A DNA stretch of 64,000 bases from Liolophura sinensis. Taxonomy: Eukaryota > Mollusca > Polyplacophora > Chitonida > Chitonidae. The notes beneath the pieces are model-generated. The model was not told where the DNA came from. It ran no database searches and saw only the letters and a program-made list of their open reading frames with translations. The DNA lies in the NCBI RefSeq assembly GCF_032854445.1, contig NC_088302.1, forward strand, positions 37,762,191 to 37,826,190, written 5' to 3'. Both the position numbers and the translations under genes were made by a program. The stretch's first letter is position 1; the number at the start of each line of letters is the position of its first letter. Shown one piece after another: positions 11,509 through 24,224 of this stretch.

Positions 11509-14167
11509 ATGGCGGAGGGAAGCGACAACAACACGGGCAGTGACGGTGTTTTATCGTCTCTTATGAAGGAGATCTTTACTAGCCCTCTTAACATTGGACT
11601 GTTAGCAATATGTGCATATTTGCTCTACAAAATCATAGCCGGTAGAAGAGCAAAACCCCCACCAGTACCTGTTCAACCTCAACTTCCGCGCATGAAGAAA
11701 AGAGATTTCACTCTGGAACAGCTACGGGAGTATGATGGGAAAGGGAAAGACGGTCGTCTTTTGATCGCTGTCAATAACAAAGTGTTCGATGTGACGAGAG
11801 GCAAGAGATTTTACGGGCCAGGTATGATGATGTACTTAGGATTTTCGAATCAATCTCTGCGAAGTTTGTCGACAGATGCGAAGCAGTGCTATGCAAACAT
11901 CTGCAACAAAATGCAGACATAGCTCATCTTTCTTTAGGTTTACATCATTATTATGACAGTGGAACACGCATATACAGAATCTGATGATCATGCAGCATGG
12001 TTATTCGCCTAGAAACTGAACCCTGGGTCACAGTGAACTTGTGTCGTACTGTGTGAATGTAAATATTTTAATCATGACGAGATAAATACGCCCTTCAATA
12101 AGTTCACCGTGACCTGTTTAATCCGAGATCGACACAGTTAAGCGTACCCAGGCAGTAGGCCAAGTCTGTTATAGCCTTAAACCAATCTAAAAGTAGCACG
12201 TGTACTTCTGTGACACAGAAATTACATTCAGTATTGCAGGTTTATGTACTTTCGTGATTGATCAACAGACAATGTAGTGTTAAACAATATTGTTCATATA
12301 TATACCATTATTAAAAATTGAAGTGAGTGCAACAGCTGCATTCATGTGGTGCCAGTGTGTCATGCAGACCTAGTACTGTGTAAATCGTTTAATAATGGAA
12401 AGATTTTATGAAACAAACCTGGTATGGTGATATGCCACAATGCGTCAGTATCAGGTTAAATTTTTTTTGTTACTATGACAGTATTACTTTTGTTTGATGA
12501 AATCTTGTGTACACATTGTCACATATTGTGACGCATTGTCATCATGCATGCACAGAAGCTTGCGTGAACTGCCCGTTTATGTCAGGTTTGTTTGGTAGCT
12601 GGAGGCACACTGTGGTTCATCATAGTTTTCTTCACTCAATTTTTGCTCTTTCGGTCATCTGAGGCAATAAATATTCTTTAGTGTCATGTACAACACAAAT
12701 CAATTGGTCAGGCAATGGGGCCCAGCTGTAATACACATTGGAATAGAATACATAGTGGTTTTATTATCGGTATTATGAATCACATTAACATTAGAGAACA
12801 TACTGTAAGTATAACTGGTGATAGAAATGTTCATTTAGATTTTGCAGACACTCAGACAGAAAGTAGTGACAAAGAATGGTACATCTCTTGTTGAGTTCTT
12901 TAGAATTTAGCCAGTGGTAAGATATAGTGGCTTAGATTCCAGTTATGATTCACATTAGGTGTGGTAATCAGTGGCCACCCTGGGCTGTTGCAAGATGTGA
13001 CCTATTGTTGTTGATCATGCCTTCAGTTTCAAGTTTTAACTGGATGATGTAGTTCAATTTATTTGAATGAAGTAGATATGTATACATGTGTAGCTACCTG
13101 CATCTGTATATTGAATTACACTGAAAATGAGACCCTAAGCTCTGCATGGAACATCAGATTGAGAGTTCTCCTCCTCTGCATTATTTAGTCTTAATTAAGA
13201 AAATGGAGTTGATGCATTTGTAAACTGTTAAAGATATGATATATCCCGTCTGTATTTGTGTATGTTTTCTGTTTTCAGGTGGGCCGTATGGAGTGTTCGC
13301 AGGGAGAGACGCCTCCAGGGGACTGGCCACATTCTCTCTCAGTGAAGAAGCCATCAAGGATGAATTTGATGATTTAAGTGACCTGAACACGATGCAGATG
13401 GAAAGTGTTCGAGAATGGGAGATGCAGTTCTTAGGTATATTTATATGAGAACGGGCCCATTATTAATGCAGATTCTTATGTTATATTGGAGTCAGTCTGT
13501 CAACCCATCTAGTTTTTATCTGTTTTCATATTGTAGACTTGACAGAAAGATTATTCTGCCTGAAGATAACATAAATGTCAAATTACTCAAGTTGCTCTTT
13601 GTTAAACATCGCCGCAGTACGGCTGAGAGATTGCCAGGGTGGTGTTAGGCTGTAATCATTCATTCTTTCTTGTTAAACACTGTGATCATTGGGACCATGT
13701 AATTTTCCAAAGAGAGGACATATTGTATACCTGCTGCAAAGGGTGGAGGGGGGGGACTTGTCACTCTCTCTTTATCTCTTGATGAGAGCTGACATTGTAC
13801 AAGTGCACTCTCACCCCCACCACACACACACAGCTCCTTCAAAAGTTGGCTGGAATAGGGCGGTTTGTATCATTTCCACATTCACTAACAAACCACCATC
13901 ATGCAAATTTCAGCAGAATAGAATGTATGAAACATTGTAAAACTCAAGCATTACAGATTTTGTATTCATAAACATTATATTTTGTGTCAATTTACAGAAA
14001 AGTATGAATACATTGGTAAGCTTCTGCGTCCTGGAGAACAGCCTGCGGACTATACAGATACTGAGGATGAACAGGGCGATGATAAAAAAAGACACTGCTA
14101 CAGAAAAGAAGTCACAGTGATAAAGGTGGCAATGTCTCATGCTAAATCAAGTCTTCTATCTCTATAA
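11509..14167 (+). CDS. PGRMC1: Membrane-associated progesterone receptor component 1 (PGRMC1-like)
   Basis: Three coding exons: 11509-11821, 13279-13434 and 13998-14167, all with GT/AG borders and phase-1 junctions. The product is about 212 residues (human is 195). Residues 21-28 (EIFTSPLN) and a membrane segment at about 27-45 precede a proline-rich linker. The cytochrome-b5-like domain follows, with the family signature RFYGPGGPYGVFAGRDASRG. Tyr102 and Tyr108 correspond to the conserved haem-pocket tyrosines. The family binds haem in ER and other membranes and acts with cytochromes P450 and in sterol handling. The start was chosen by matching the vertebrate N-terminal length and for its A at -3 and G at +4. 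The frame stays open upstream to an ATG at 11323. The last ~16 residues are unlike the family, and a donor-like AAG/GTGGCA near 14126 leaves the true C-terminus uncertain. Confidence 0.94.
13279..13434 (+). CDS. PGRMC1: PGRMC1 exon 2 (core of haem-binding domain)
   Basis: The acceptor is TGTTTTCAG and the donor TTAG/GTATAT. It encodes GPYGVFAGRDASRGLATF, then SLSEEAIKDEFDDLSDL, near-identical to the cytochrome-b5-like domain of animal PGRMC proteins. It carries the second conserved tyrosine. 156 nt, phase 1 at both ends. Confidence 0.95.
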
Positions 14168-14781
14168 ATCACTTGCCCACTAGCCAAGATACAAGCATAG
14201 TGGACTAGTGAGCCAATTGGTGGTGTATTCAGCATGTATTGTTTATACATTCGACTAGAGTAACCCTAAAACAGGTTGCTTAATGTAATTCTGACGCATC
14301 AAATCCTGTGTTTTTGTTTTTTTTTTTATTGTGGTATGAAATCATATTCGGTACGGTTGTCAGTTTATCCATGCGAGATGATTACTTCGGTCAGATGATG
14401 TGCGTTGAGCTTGTCGAAAATCATTTTATTTGCTCAGTGTTCACAAACATTTCACTTAAATTGACTTTAAATCTTATCCACCTCACATGTTTTAGGGAAA
14501 AATGCTGTATGTCACAAAATATTTAAAGATCTCCAGACCTGATAGATATCAAAACACTTTTTTCTCACACTTAATAGTTTCTTTTAATTTTCCTCTTGAA
14601 GCAGTATCAGGAATATTGAGGGCTCCTTGAGCTAAAGCTTTCCATAGCCAATCAGCTGTACCAACCAGCTCGCGGATTGAATTCTGGCTGCTTTACTTGG
14701 TAAATTCAGGAGGTGGTTAGGTTTTGACTTTTTATTTCAAGTCATGGTGGGTGAGGAGTTAGACAGTGCACTCCAAGTTCC

Positions 14782-14868
14782 TCCACCCATAATGATAAAG
14801 ATGACCATTGTCACATAAGTGAAAATTCTGAGTGAGACATTAAAACCAGTCAAATCAAATAAATTTCC
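14782..14868 (+). mobile_element. Degenerate SINE family-1 tail
   Basis: CCACCCATAATGATAAAG, then ACATAAGTGAAAATTCTGAG and a CAAATCAAATAAAT end follow the order of the family-1 3' half, with many substitutions. An old copy. Confidence 0.55.
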
Positions 14869-16904
14869 TGTAATTGAATATTTATACTAGTGGTGCTGTA
14901 CCTGTTAGGTTTGCCATATTTATAGTTGAATGGTGCTTCTGAAAAGAGACCACTACCCAGACACAGGAAAAATATTTCAATCACTGAGTTCAGTTGAATT
15001 CTTTACAATGAAGAAGTAATACAAAACCTGGATGCTGAGTATTACATGTAGTTACATGTAGAAGTATCCCTTTTGTTATCCCAGCTGTGACAGATAGAAG
15101 TATTATAGTGTCAGACATTGCTTGTGTTTCAAAGTAAGGTTGGTATATATTCACCTTTTTTTCTTGTTATTTGAGTATTAATATGCATATTCACATGTGT
15201 TCAAGTCATCAGACCACTTATCCATCTTTTCTTTTCAGTCCATCAGTTTAATTTCCGTTATATATTTTTCCCCAAATATGCCTGTATCAGTAATTGATTA
15301 TGCTTTAAATCAGATTGTTAGATTTAAATTCAAATCCACCTCCAGTCGCTTCCTTGGCTGAAAAAATAAGGTTCTGTGTCAAATTTGTGAGCCCATCAGA
15401 GGCTCTAAATCGCACTTCTTCCAGCACTTTTGAGTCATAACCTGTTTCTATTTCAGACTGTAACATACGTGTGTATTGTTCTTCGTTGTAAATAGGATGA
15501 ATTATGTACAGGGTCATTGGATTAACCAACTATACATGTACATGTATGTGAATGAGTTATGTACATATATTCAAGGTATGATATATATTACACGCTGTTT
15601 ATAGATAAACAGTGTCTTTGTACATGGTAATTTAAGAGAATTCTTAATAATGGATAGATCTTTAGCAGAGTTCTTCATCTTGATATATCTTTAAAGCCTG
15701 TAGAATAAGTCTGTCAAGGTATGGAAGTATATAAGCAGAAATCAATGGCATATTAAATTACTTGTATGTGTACTGTTGTGGTGTTTTTACGTGCTTTGAC
15801 TTTTACTATACCAGATGTTGCATATCTTTCAGTAAAGTAAATGAAACCCGGAAACTATTTTTCATGTTGGCTGTTTACTACAGCCCTGTTCTGGCATCCT
15901 ACTTGGCTCCGTGTAGTGTTACGTAGAGTTTACATACTACTGAAGGTTGTGAGTAGTTCACAGTTTTTTGATTTAAGGTGTTCTTTGTGGAAATATATGG
16001 GAATGACTGACTGTCAAGGTAGTAGAGCCTTTTTCCATGAGCTATCGGTTTTGCATGTATCCTTTACTGTTGACATAATGCAGATAACATAGAAAAGTAT
16101 GACTTTGGAGATTTGATCGACCGTCTCACCTTATTTTACCTTGGGGCACTTTCTGTCCAGGGTACCAAACCATAGTGACATTTATGAAGTTGTAAGAGTG
16201 CTAAAAATATGGTACATTATGAAAGTTATGGAAAGTTGCCTGGTATACTTACATATACGTTACCCAACTAAATATATGGATTTGGTATTTCTCACTTGCC
16301 TCTTCAAACAACCCTGGTCAGAGGGGTTAGTTCGTCCTACATAGAAGTCTACCGGTTGTATCATTCTTTTTAATCTACCCATATGTTTGTCTCAACAACC
16401 TGTAAATGTATTTTAAAAATAACCATAGAAGATTTATTATGTGTTGCATTTTATCCATCCCGTTGTTAGATTTGTCCTGCTCCATTTCCCTATATGTTGT
16501 GTCTTCCCATCATGTTACTTAGTGATTTACTTTAAAATGTTCGTCACTCCACCTTCAGCCTGAAGTTTTGGCACATGCGGATCACCTATACTGCCTTTGT
16601 CCATTGTACAGCAAAGATGTTTGCAATATTTTTTTGAGTCTTCAAACTGTGAATTTTTCGATTATGATCATGATATTGTATAAAGTTGGAATTATTAAAA
16701 ATTAGTTTAACTTAAAATTTGTTTATCGCTCTTTATTATACCCTCAACAGTCTCATTATATCTCACTAATGGTGTAGATTATAATGTTAAAGTTGGGCCT
16801 TTACAGAAGTTTCGATGGAAGAGACACAAGATTAAGGGGTTCCCTTTAGTGGTAAGCTTTCGGGGCTGACTGGTAATGTGTTTAATGATCTTCTCAAATT
16901 TCAA

Positions 16905-17172
16905 GGATTAGAACTGTTTCGGTGGCCAAAAAGACCGTCCGCCTTGAAGTCCGGAGATCTTGGATCAAACCCGGAGAACATGGAAACAGGACTGGTTGGC
17001 CCGGTGTCAGTATAATGTGACTGTGCAGGGTGTCTTAGACACGATACTTCATTGGTGAAGCACTTTGGCGACATGGACTCGCCAGTCATAAGAGGACAGT
17101 ATATATTTTGTACACACACGCCGAATAATTCCTTGTCGTCAAATGACTGGAAAATTGTTAAGTACCACGTAA
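16905..17172 (+). mobile_element. Second-family SINE, plus strand
   Basis: A tRNA-like head remnant (ACCGTCCGCCTTGAAGTCCG) and a B-box-like GGATCAAACCC are followed by the family-2 body (GGCCCGGTGTCAGTATAATG) and its 3' end (CGTCAAATGACTGGAAAATT, GTTAAGTACC). It parallels the minus-strand copy at 8732-9014. A second tRNA-like segment (GTGGCTCAATGGTAAGGTG) begins near 17210, just downstream. Confidence 0.65.
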
Positions 17173-18489
17173 AAACCCAAGCATACTTGTAAAGGACGAA
17201 CCATTGGGCAGGTGGCTCAATGGTAAGGTGTGCGGTTCCGAACTGCTGATACACAAGGTACGAAAGTTCTAGAATAGGCGATGGACGGCACGAGAGTCCA
17301 CGGTTTACCCGCGGCGTTCTACTCCAGTCACTGCATAGAAGTGAAAATGGTTAGTGGGAATATATGTGATCTTAACCTCGTTCCAACAATCAGAATTGTC
17401 AATACAAAATAATTTCAGAATAATGGTATGAATTGTTTCGAACGGATCGTGGAATATTTCCCATGGCCTGCCATATACCCTTCACTTTGGATGATGACCG
17501 AACCATCTTTTAAACAGATGAGAGATTTCTTCGGGCGTTGATGACTGCGGCTTTAAGTGTGGAAGTTTATCATGTACCTGGCGTAGTTAGGGCGGTGTTT
17601 TACTGCATATACATGTAAATACGAACACTCCGATTTCTTCCATTCACCCATAAATCTGACAGGGCGCAAATGTAAAAATAAGTGACAAATTTTTCAGTAT
17701 GATGTTACACACCAATCAAACCAAAGGCTTTTATTGTTCAGGGCCATGGGCAACTGTTTTGTGTATACTCCAGCAGTTAAATTTCACTTACCACAATTTA
17801 CACCTCGAGCTCATCGAAATGTTTGGTATACACGTATTCCCCAATTAATCCGGTTTGTAGATAAGCCAAACACTACACCGTTAAAGAACCTTGTAAAAAA
17901 TCCAGCGTGTTGAAGTACAGTATTAAACACTCTTTCCAATACAGAAAATATACATATGCAGAGCATGAACAATACAAAAACCATCTCTTTTTATTGTGCT
18001 TTACATGTACGCAAAACTGGAGCTAACAACATGCAGTGCTATATTAGATATCACCCGTAACATTTCGCTTAATATTACTTCCAGTACACAACTAGAGGCT
18101 AACCCATGAATTTTATCATTTACGGAAATTAATATGCACACAGGACTTTCCTTACCTTGTGTCATTGTGATTTGCGCGTGTGCAAAACCTGAACTCACTA
18201 TTCGTAGTACTCTTTGAGATATCATGCACCGTTATATTTACCACAACATTGAATACAATATACAAGCGGTCAACCAGAGTTCAATACACGCAGTAGGGCT
18301 TGTTAGATATCCCTAATAAAGTAATATAAACTCTAAAGCTGAATTAATTAATAAAGTAGTATTCCAGAAATGTTCTAAAAATACTTAAAAAATCCTACAC
18401 CGCTTATCAACAAAATAAATAGCAAACAGTCGTCAGCACCTAGCCACTTATTTTGTGACGCCATTTTGTCATGTTACAGCTATACACAG

Positions 18490-18497
18490 TGACGTCA
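18490..18497. promoter_or_regulatory. Perfect CRE-like palindrome
   Basis: TGACGTCA, the consensus for CREB/ATF factors. It sits in an inverted repeat: TTTTGTGACG at 18451-18460 pairs with CGTCACAAAA at 18493-18502. No gene start is recognisable nearby, so function is unproven. Confidence 0.2.
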
Positions 18498-19293
18498 CAA
18501 AACGTAGGAGCTCTCTGGCACCATTGGTATTAAACAATGTGACAATGGCAAATACAAACAAAAAGACCTGATACCCAACCAGATAATATCAGCTCCGTTC
18601 CGCGTTCAAAGAGCCGATGTTTCTTTTAGTTTGGCGCTCGTTCAGAGTGATGTTTGTGGACACAAGCGTCCTGTTTTAGCGGTCCTGCTCGTCCTCGTCC
18701 GGCATAGGTGTAAGCACTTGGCCTATAGCTGGCTGTACCGACTTCAGGGATTTAACCGAACATATCAGGACCTTCTAAATTATATCAGGCTCTTTCATTC
18801 AGATTTGGGGGAGATATTTTCGTGATAAATCTGACTTTGTAAAATAATACAAAGTCACAATATTTTTCTATATTTTTTTATTTTTCACAATAAGAAATGA
18901 CTCTCCCGAAAGGGGTTTCTTGCCAGCTCACCCAAACAAGTTACTGTAGTATCCTGCCCAACATGTACGCATTGTGACATGGGTAGTCGTTCCCAGCTCC
19001 CTGCTCATAAATATGTGGTTCAAAACCCATCAGTTTAACACCTACACTAACGACAAAATCCAATTTATTGCATCCATAGGTATCTACCCACTATAAGAAA
19101 CCCCTCTAACAATGGAGAGCGTACAGGTTTTTTGACGTGACAGCAAGTTATCACCTAACGCTTTAAGCGCTAGTGATTGGCCAAGTTCATCAGGATTTCT
19201 ACAACATGGCTTCTCGGAGTGAATTGTCCATCAGTGCCATATCCACAATGCTGAACTTCACCATCTCGGTTTTCAAATCTTAATAGAATTTTT

Positions 19294-19295
<2 letters not shown>

Positions 19296-19373
<78 letters not shown>
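19296..19373. repeat. (AT)n microsatellite
   Basis: An uninterrupted alternating AT tract of about 77 bp. Open frames across it are artefacts. Confidence 0.98.
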
Positions 19374-19376
<3 letters not shown>

Positions 19377-20609
19377 GCAGACTATGTTCACTTTAACATT
19401 TAATTTATTATTAATTTCACTGTTATTGGATGACGACGCTCGCAGTGTGACATAAACTTCTCCTGTACCCTGTAAAACAAAATAATCAACGATGGAAATA
19501 GTCACGTTGGGAGAAATTTTCGAACCGCCAACATGTACGTACATTGCTGGATGTTCGAGTATATAAAAAATTGTGATTTGACTTATTCAAAAGTTACAAT
19601 GACTAAATCATTGACTGAGAAGGCTTTATTAATGTCGATTTTAACATATTCGAGAACAGGATCACTTTAGGATTCAGTGTACACGAAACATAAGGACGAT
19701 TCGAGTTGTGAAGGTAAGTAACATTTTCCTCGTGCATGGACTTACATACAGGATCTATGCTGAGCTCTACATACATATATATAGTGGCCTATAGCTTGGG
19801 CTACAAGGGTTATGGAGAGATACATGTACCTTTACAGATATTTCAGAATCACTCGATATCTTGAAATGAGCAAATAATTCTATATATCGAGGGATATAAA
19901 GTATATATATTGACGCCCTGAATAATCCTTTTCCTGGATGACACCCAAGACAGATTCTTTGAAGTTTCTCACAACATCGCTGTTGGGATGGTTAACCCAT
20001 TGAGGGATTTTTCACTGATTCCAAGCGAGTCCCACTCAGGACACTGCACTGTAATTTTCTGATGTCGTACAGGCGTTTTTAAGGGTTTATACTGTATGAT
20101 GTTTATTCATCTAGATAAAAGTTAGAATAGATGGCCTCGTTCCAGGGACATGAAGCTCTTTTAGGCTTAATCCAGTCTTAACTTGTATTATTTAATCCTT
20201 TGTTTGAAATTAAACTCCAGTTTTCAGTTATATCATCAAAGTTTGTCATGAAAGTCATGCAAGACAACCAGTAATAAAAAAAATTCTAAGCTAAGCTCTA
20301 ATATTTTGTGTAGGGTACTACTTTGAAGATAAGACTAAGTCTGACTTTATGTCTAAGACAGCTTCTTGATCCTGGAGTCCTGTACTTACTTTGCTCTGAT
20401 AGATGTACTGGCACCGTACCCTTTACATTGGGACATCACAAGAACTGATTTGAACACGAAGGCTTCAAAGTGTTATACATACACGTATATATTATATAGA
20501 TGGTATGATGGTCTTCACTGAGCTCACCGCTACCTGTTCTTTCATCCATAAATCTGACAACGGTCGTTAAATAGGCCTTAAGAAGTAAAACATCCTTTAC
20601 TGATGTATG

Positions 20610-20705
20610 TATTTATTAGATTTCTGTGTTATGTCGTGCTCAAGAATATTTTACTTATATTGGGGCCAGCGTACATGATGGGAGAAAACTGAGCAGGTCC
20701 CTGGG
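20610..20705 (-). mobile_element. Degenerate SINE family-1 fragment
   Basis: TTATGTCGTGCTCAAGAATA, then TTTTACTTATATTGGGGCCAGC, matches the reverse-complemented SINE 3' half with many substitutions. Confidence 0.55.
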
Positions 20706-21495
20706 CTAACTGCGCCATCCTCTTACACTATACTGAAACCGAGTGAATCATGCAATACCTGGTCTCTCCCGTGGTTCGGGGTGACAGTTTGCAGGGAAAT
20801 GCAAGGATTGTCGATTTGCAAGTCATCTCCATTATGGCCGTGCTCCTGTTTGAATCCGTGGAGATCCAGCCTACCTGATGAGCGTTCTAAACTCTCAGCC
20901 AACGGAATGTAGATAGATATATGTGCTGTGAATCTGTATTATAACTGATTCCCATGTGGTTTTTGTTCACCCATAAACTGACCATCGTCGTATGAGTGAT
21001 ATTGAGCGCACACCACGTAAGTTGAGCACTTTTAAACAGGAACTATGGGGTATACTGTCAACTGTCAACTGTTTCGCCTTCTTAGATCTGGCGGCTCAAC
21101 TTTGGCTTACCGAAGCCAATGGGGAATTTAGATTATGGGGAAGATAAGTTTATCAAAACATAGGCCATAAGAAAGTTGGTTCTGCTCGGTGCATGTAGGT
21201 TATATATAATATACAGATCTAGAGTGTACCCCATCATAAGTCATCTTAACCCAAACAAGGTGTGCGCGCGCATGTTAGCCAAAATCGTGAAATCACGCTA
21301 TACTGAACCGTCTTGGGCCGTGCGTTACTGCTCAGAACGGTTCAAAAAACATTTTCATATCGGTATCGTCCAGTCAGTGACCGCACCATACAATACAGTG
21401 TAGCCATACACTTCATGATCCGCTGCTCAGTGTACATGGTTAATTCTGTGCGGTCGTGGGCCAAAGAGTACACCGCAGCGTGCAGCCACTAAGTA

Positions 21496-22007
21496 TACTC
21501 AACAAAAATATAAACGGATGAAGCAATGTTATACTGTTTTCTCTCAGTATTAAATAAAGTGTAAACTCAACAATTATACCCCGTTCACACGGGCAAAATT
21601 TAAACCGGATCAAATCTGAAATGGTTTAAATCGAAGCCTGTTGTAAATATGCCCCCTCTTTGCGTTTACACGGGTGACGTCAAACCGACTCAAAGCTACT
21701 TTCGCAATTTAAGCCAGCTAAACTTTGCCCGTGTGAACGGGGTAACAGATTAAGTATTTATTATCAATTGTGGCTTCAATTTCCACCAGTTTTTCACAGT
21801 TTAGGGCAACAATCCAGGAGCTATGGCGGCTTGAAAACAGTGTGGTCGGTTATCACATTACCGCCCTGAAATGTGAAAATCTGGAGGGCATTGAAGCCAC
21901 ATTTGTTCATAAATACTTAGTCAAATTGATGAGTTTAGTTATTCAATAATGAGGGAAAACAACATAGGCTAAAATTGCTTATCGTGAGTTTATATTTTAG
22001 TTGAGTA
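21496..22007. mobile_element. Non-autonomous DNA transposon with nested inverted repeats
   Basis: Outer terminal inverted repeats of 20 bp with one mismatch (starting TACTCAAC, ending GTTGAGTA) bound a 512-bp segment. If the termini are CTCAAC and GTTGAG, each is flanked by TA, as in TA-targeting cut-and-paste families. Inside lie two hairpins. Hairpin A pairs ACCCCGTTCACACGGGCAAA (21578-21602) with its complement at 21719-21743. Hairpin B pairs about 48 bp at 21751-21800 with 21872-21919. There is no transposase frame, so it would depend on an enzyme in trans. Confidence 0.7.
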
Positions 22008-22926
22008 GGCCTATACTTTCAATAACATGCCTACCGGTTACAATCGCGCAGTAGGGTATGGCTGCTACTCTGAGCCACAATGTTCCTGTGGTAGGCATAT
22101 ACAATATGGGACGTTTCTGTCGTGTTTGGGCTATATTATACATAGCATATGAAACACTACAGCACCGTTCCATTCAATAATACTTGTAACTGGTATCCTA
22201 TCTATCAGTTCCCATGATATGGCTATAGGTTAATGTAAAAACTAATATAGCAAGGATGTTGTTTTACCTTTAAGGTCATTGTAACATAGTACACCTGTTG
22301 CTATCACGCTTCATTGGGCGTACAAATTCTCTGTATTCTGGTCGTGCTTTGCCAATCAGTTCAGAAAAACATCGTCAGTTTTAATAATGAACATAACATA
22401 CAATTAAATAAGAGTGTCCCGGGGAAGTTTTTGGCCTACATTCCCGCAGGTATATAAATGCAGGGGGATCACAAAAACAAGGCAGAATCCACACTGTAAC
22501 ATATGGCCACAGATATAAATGTCATTCATGTATTTTGCAAAATTGAAAACAACCAGTCCGAAAAGAATACTCCTTTTCCTGGATTACAGTTGTGTAAAAG
22601 TGGATATAGATGTACAAAAAAATATGGCTGGTACTCTATGTGGCCAAAATTTATTCTCTAAATTGCAAAAATTTGGAAAAAAATACAGTGCAATATATTC
22701 TTTTTGTATATAACAGAAGAAGTTTCAGATTTGAGTGGTAGGAGCTCTGTAGAACTAGGACTGATTGCATAAAGGTATTTTGATCTTGACTTTCTGAAAT
22801 GACTTTATACCATATTTGAAAACAAGAACCAAAATTTGTGATATGTAAAAGACAACTTACTCACACTTACATTCTCACAAAACCAGAGGCCCACACTTTA
22901 TTTCTGCAAACTTAGTTCACTTAATG

Positions 22927-23186
22927 GGGGCCTCTGTGGCTCAGCTGGTTAGCGCACTTGCGCAGCGTAATGACCCAAGAGCCTCTTACCAATGCGGTCG
23001 CTCTGAGTTCATGTCCAGCTCATGTTGGCTTCCTCTCAGGCCGTACATGGGAAGGTCTGCCAGCAACCTGTGGATGGGCGTGGGATTCTCCCCAGGCTCT
23101 GCCCGGTTTCCACCCACCATAATGCTGGCCGCCGTCGCACAAGTGAAATATTCTTGAGTACAGCGTAAATCAAATAAATAAATAAA
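22927..23186 (+). mobile_element. Full-length family-1 SINE with target-site duplication
   Basis: It begins GGGGCCTCTGTGGCTCAG (A-box-like) and has a B-box-like GAGTTCATGTCC. It ends in a conserved tail with an AAATAAATAAATA end. Perfect 14-bp direct repeats TAGTTCACTTAATG lie at 22913-22926 and 23187-23200. Confidence 0.95.
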
Positions 23187-23866
23187 TAGTTCACTTAATG
23201 TAGCATGAAACCATCACAAATGTCCAAGAGCAAATGATGCGTTTAAGTCAAGGGGTCCTAATGCAGACACACTGCCATGTGAATGAGAACAGCTGACAGT
23301 GCAAAATTGTGACAACTATAGCTACCGTGGTCATTAATCATTTGTAAATCGAGGATTGTCACGCGCTCAGCTCCAATACTAAAAAAAACCAAAAACAAAG
23401 ATGTAAAAGATTATATTTTCTTCAGTGAAATACGTAAAACTGAATGTCAGAGTAAATATTGTTCAGTTTGTGTACACAATATTACTACATCTAGGTATAC
23501 ACAATAATTGACAAACAGTTTTGCTTCTGAATTTTAAAAAGGAGTATAGGATGTAGTTTTTACACAATAACCTAACATACATATACAGCAATGCATAACA
23601 AGATGCTTGAAAATGTTATTAAAATATTTCCCTACCAATGGTTTTATATCATTAAAAGAGTTGAACATCTGGATTAATGGAACTAAAGACTCTCCGTAAG
23701 AACGAGAGAGAAGCCTGAGAGACTAAACTTTCACATCAAGCATAAATGAAAAGAAGGATAAGCCAACAAAAGTTTAAGGACTTTGTTGTTTATTTCACAC
23801 GACTACAAATAGGTTTCATACATATATACATGCATATATTTACAACTGAAGTGATGTGCTTTCATC

Positions 23867-23872
23867 TTTATT
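23867..23872 (-). terminator. Candidate poly(A) signal for ETFDH
   Basis: AATAAA on the minus strand about 190 nt past the ETFDH stop. A second AATAAA lies at 23789-23794. Which one is used cannot be told from sequence. Confidence 0.3.
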
Positions 23873-24060
23873 TCCTTGAAGTATTATCTCACAAGTGTAC
23901 ATTGCATATGCCACCACCCTCAGATAAATGTTCACCACCTTCACTCTTCTGAGGGGTAAACTCTATCACAACAGGCAGCCATTACTTTGCACTGCATTGC
24001 AATTGCTTACTATGAAGATACCTGAGAGAATAAATGCTCTGCTATGAGTGTGATGAGGCC

Positions 24061-24224
24061 TCACATGCCGTTATAAGCGGGCCCCTCCCCACCCTGTGGG
24101 CACACCCAGTTGATGTTCTGACTGGGGTCCTTGATGTCACACGTCTTACAGTGAATACAGTTCTGAGCATTGATCTGTAACCGGCTGCCCTGGCCATCTT
24201 CTCGCTCTACGTATTCATACACAC
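24061..24224 (-). CDS. ETFDH: ETFDH exon 14 (4Fe-4S ligands, C-terminus)
   Basis: The terminal exon encodes [20 protein letters not shown], carrying three of the four cluster cysteines, and ends GPAYNGM-stop. The fourth cysteine (FCPAG) is at the end of the preceding exon. The acceptor is TTTTGACAG. Confidence 0.97.

Larger units (their letters stand above)
14168..21495. other. Intergenic stretch between PGRMC1 and the hairpin element
   Basis: I identify no gene. A degenerate plus-strand SINE tail lies at about 14782-14868, a second-family SINE at about 16905-17170, a CRE-like palindrome at 18490-18497, an AT microsatellite at 19296-19373, and a degenerate minus-strand SINE piece at about 20610-20705. 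A minus-strand frame at 15305-15529 has protein-like composition but no recognised family. Confidence 0.5.
22008..24060. other. Intergenic stretch downstream of ETFDH
   Basis: No gene recognised. A full-length SINE lies at 22927-23186; the rest is AT-rich. The part near 24 kb is probably the ETFDH 3' untranslated region. Confidence 0.5.

Noticed and set aside
19293-19544. Open frame across the AT tract (Tyr-Ile repeat)
   Set aside because: It is a direct translation of the microsatellite; the same applies at 63701-63913.
22924-23157. Open frames with SVAQLVSALAQRNDPRAS-like peptides (also at 37644, 40896, 63050)
   Set aside because: The same peptide recurs because it is translated from the SINE head and body; it is not a gene.
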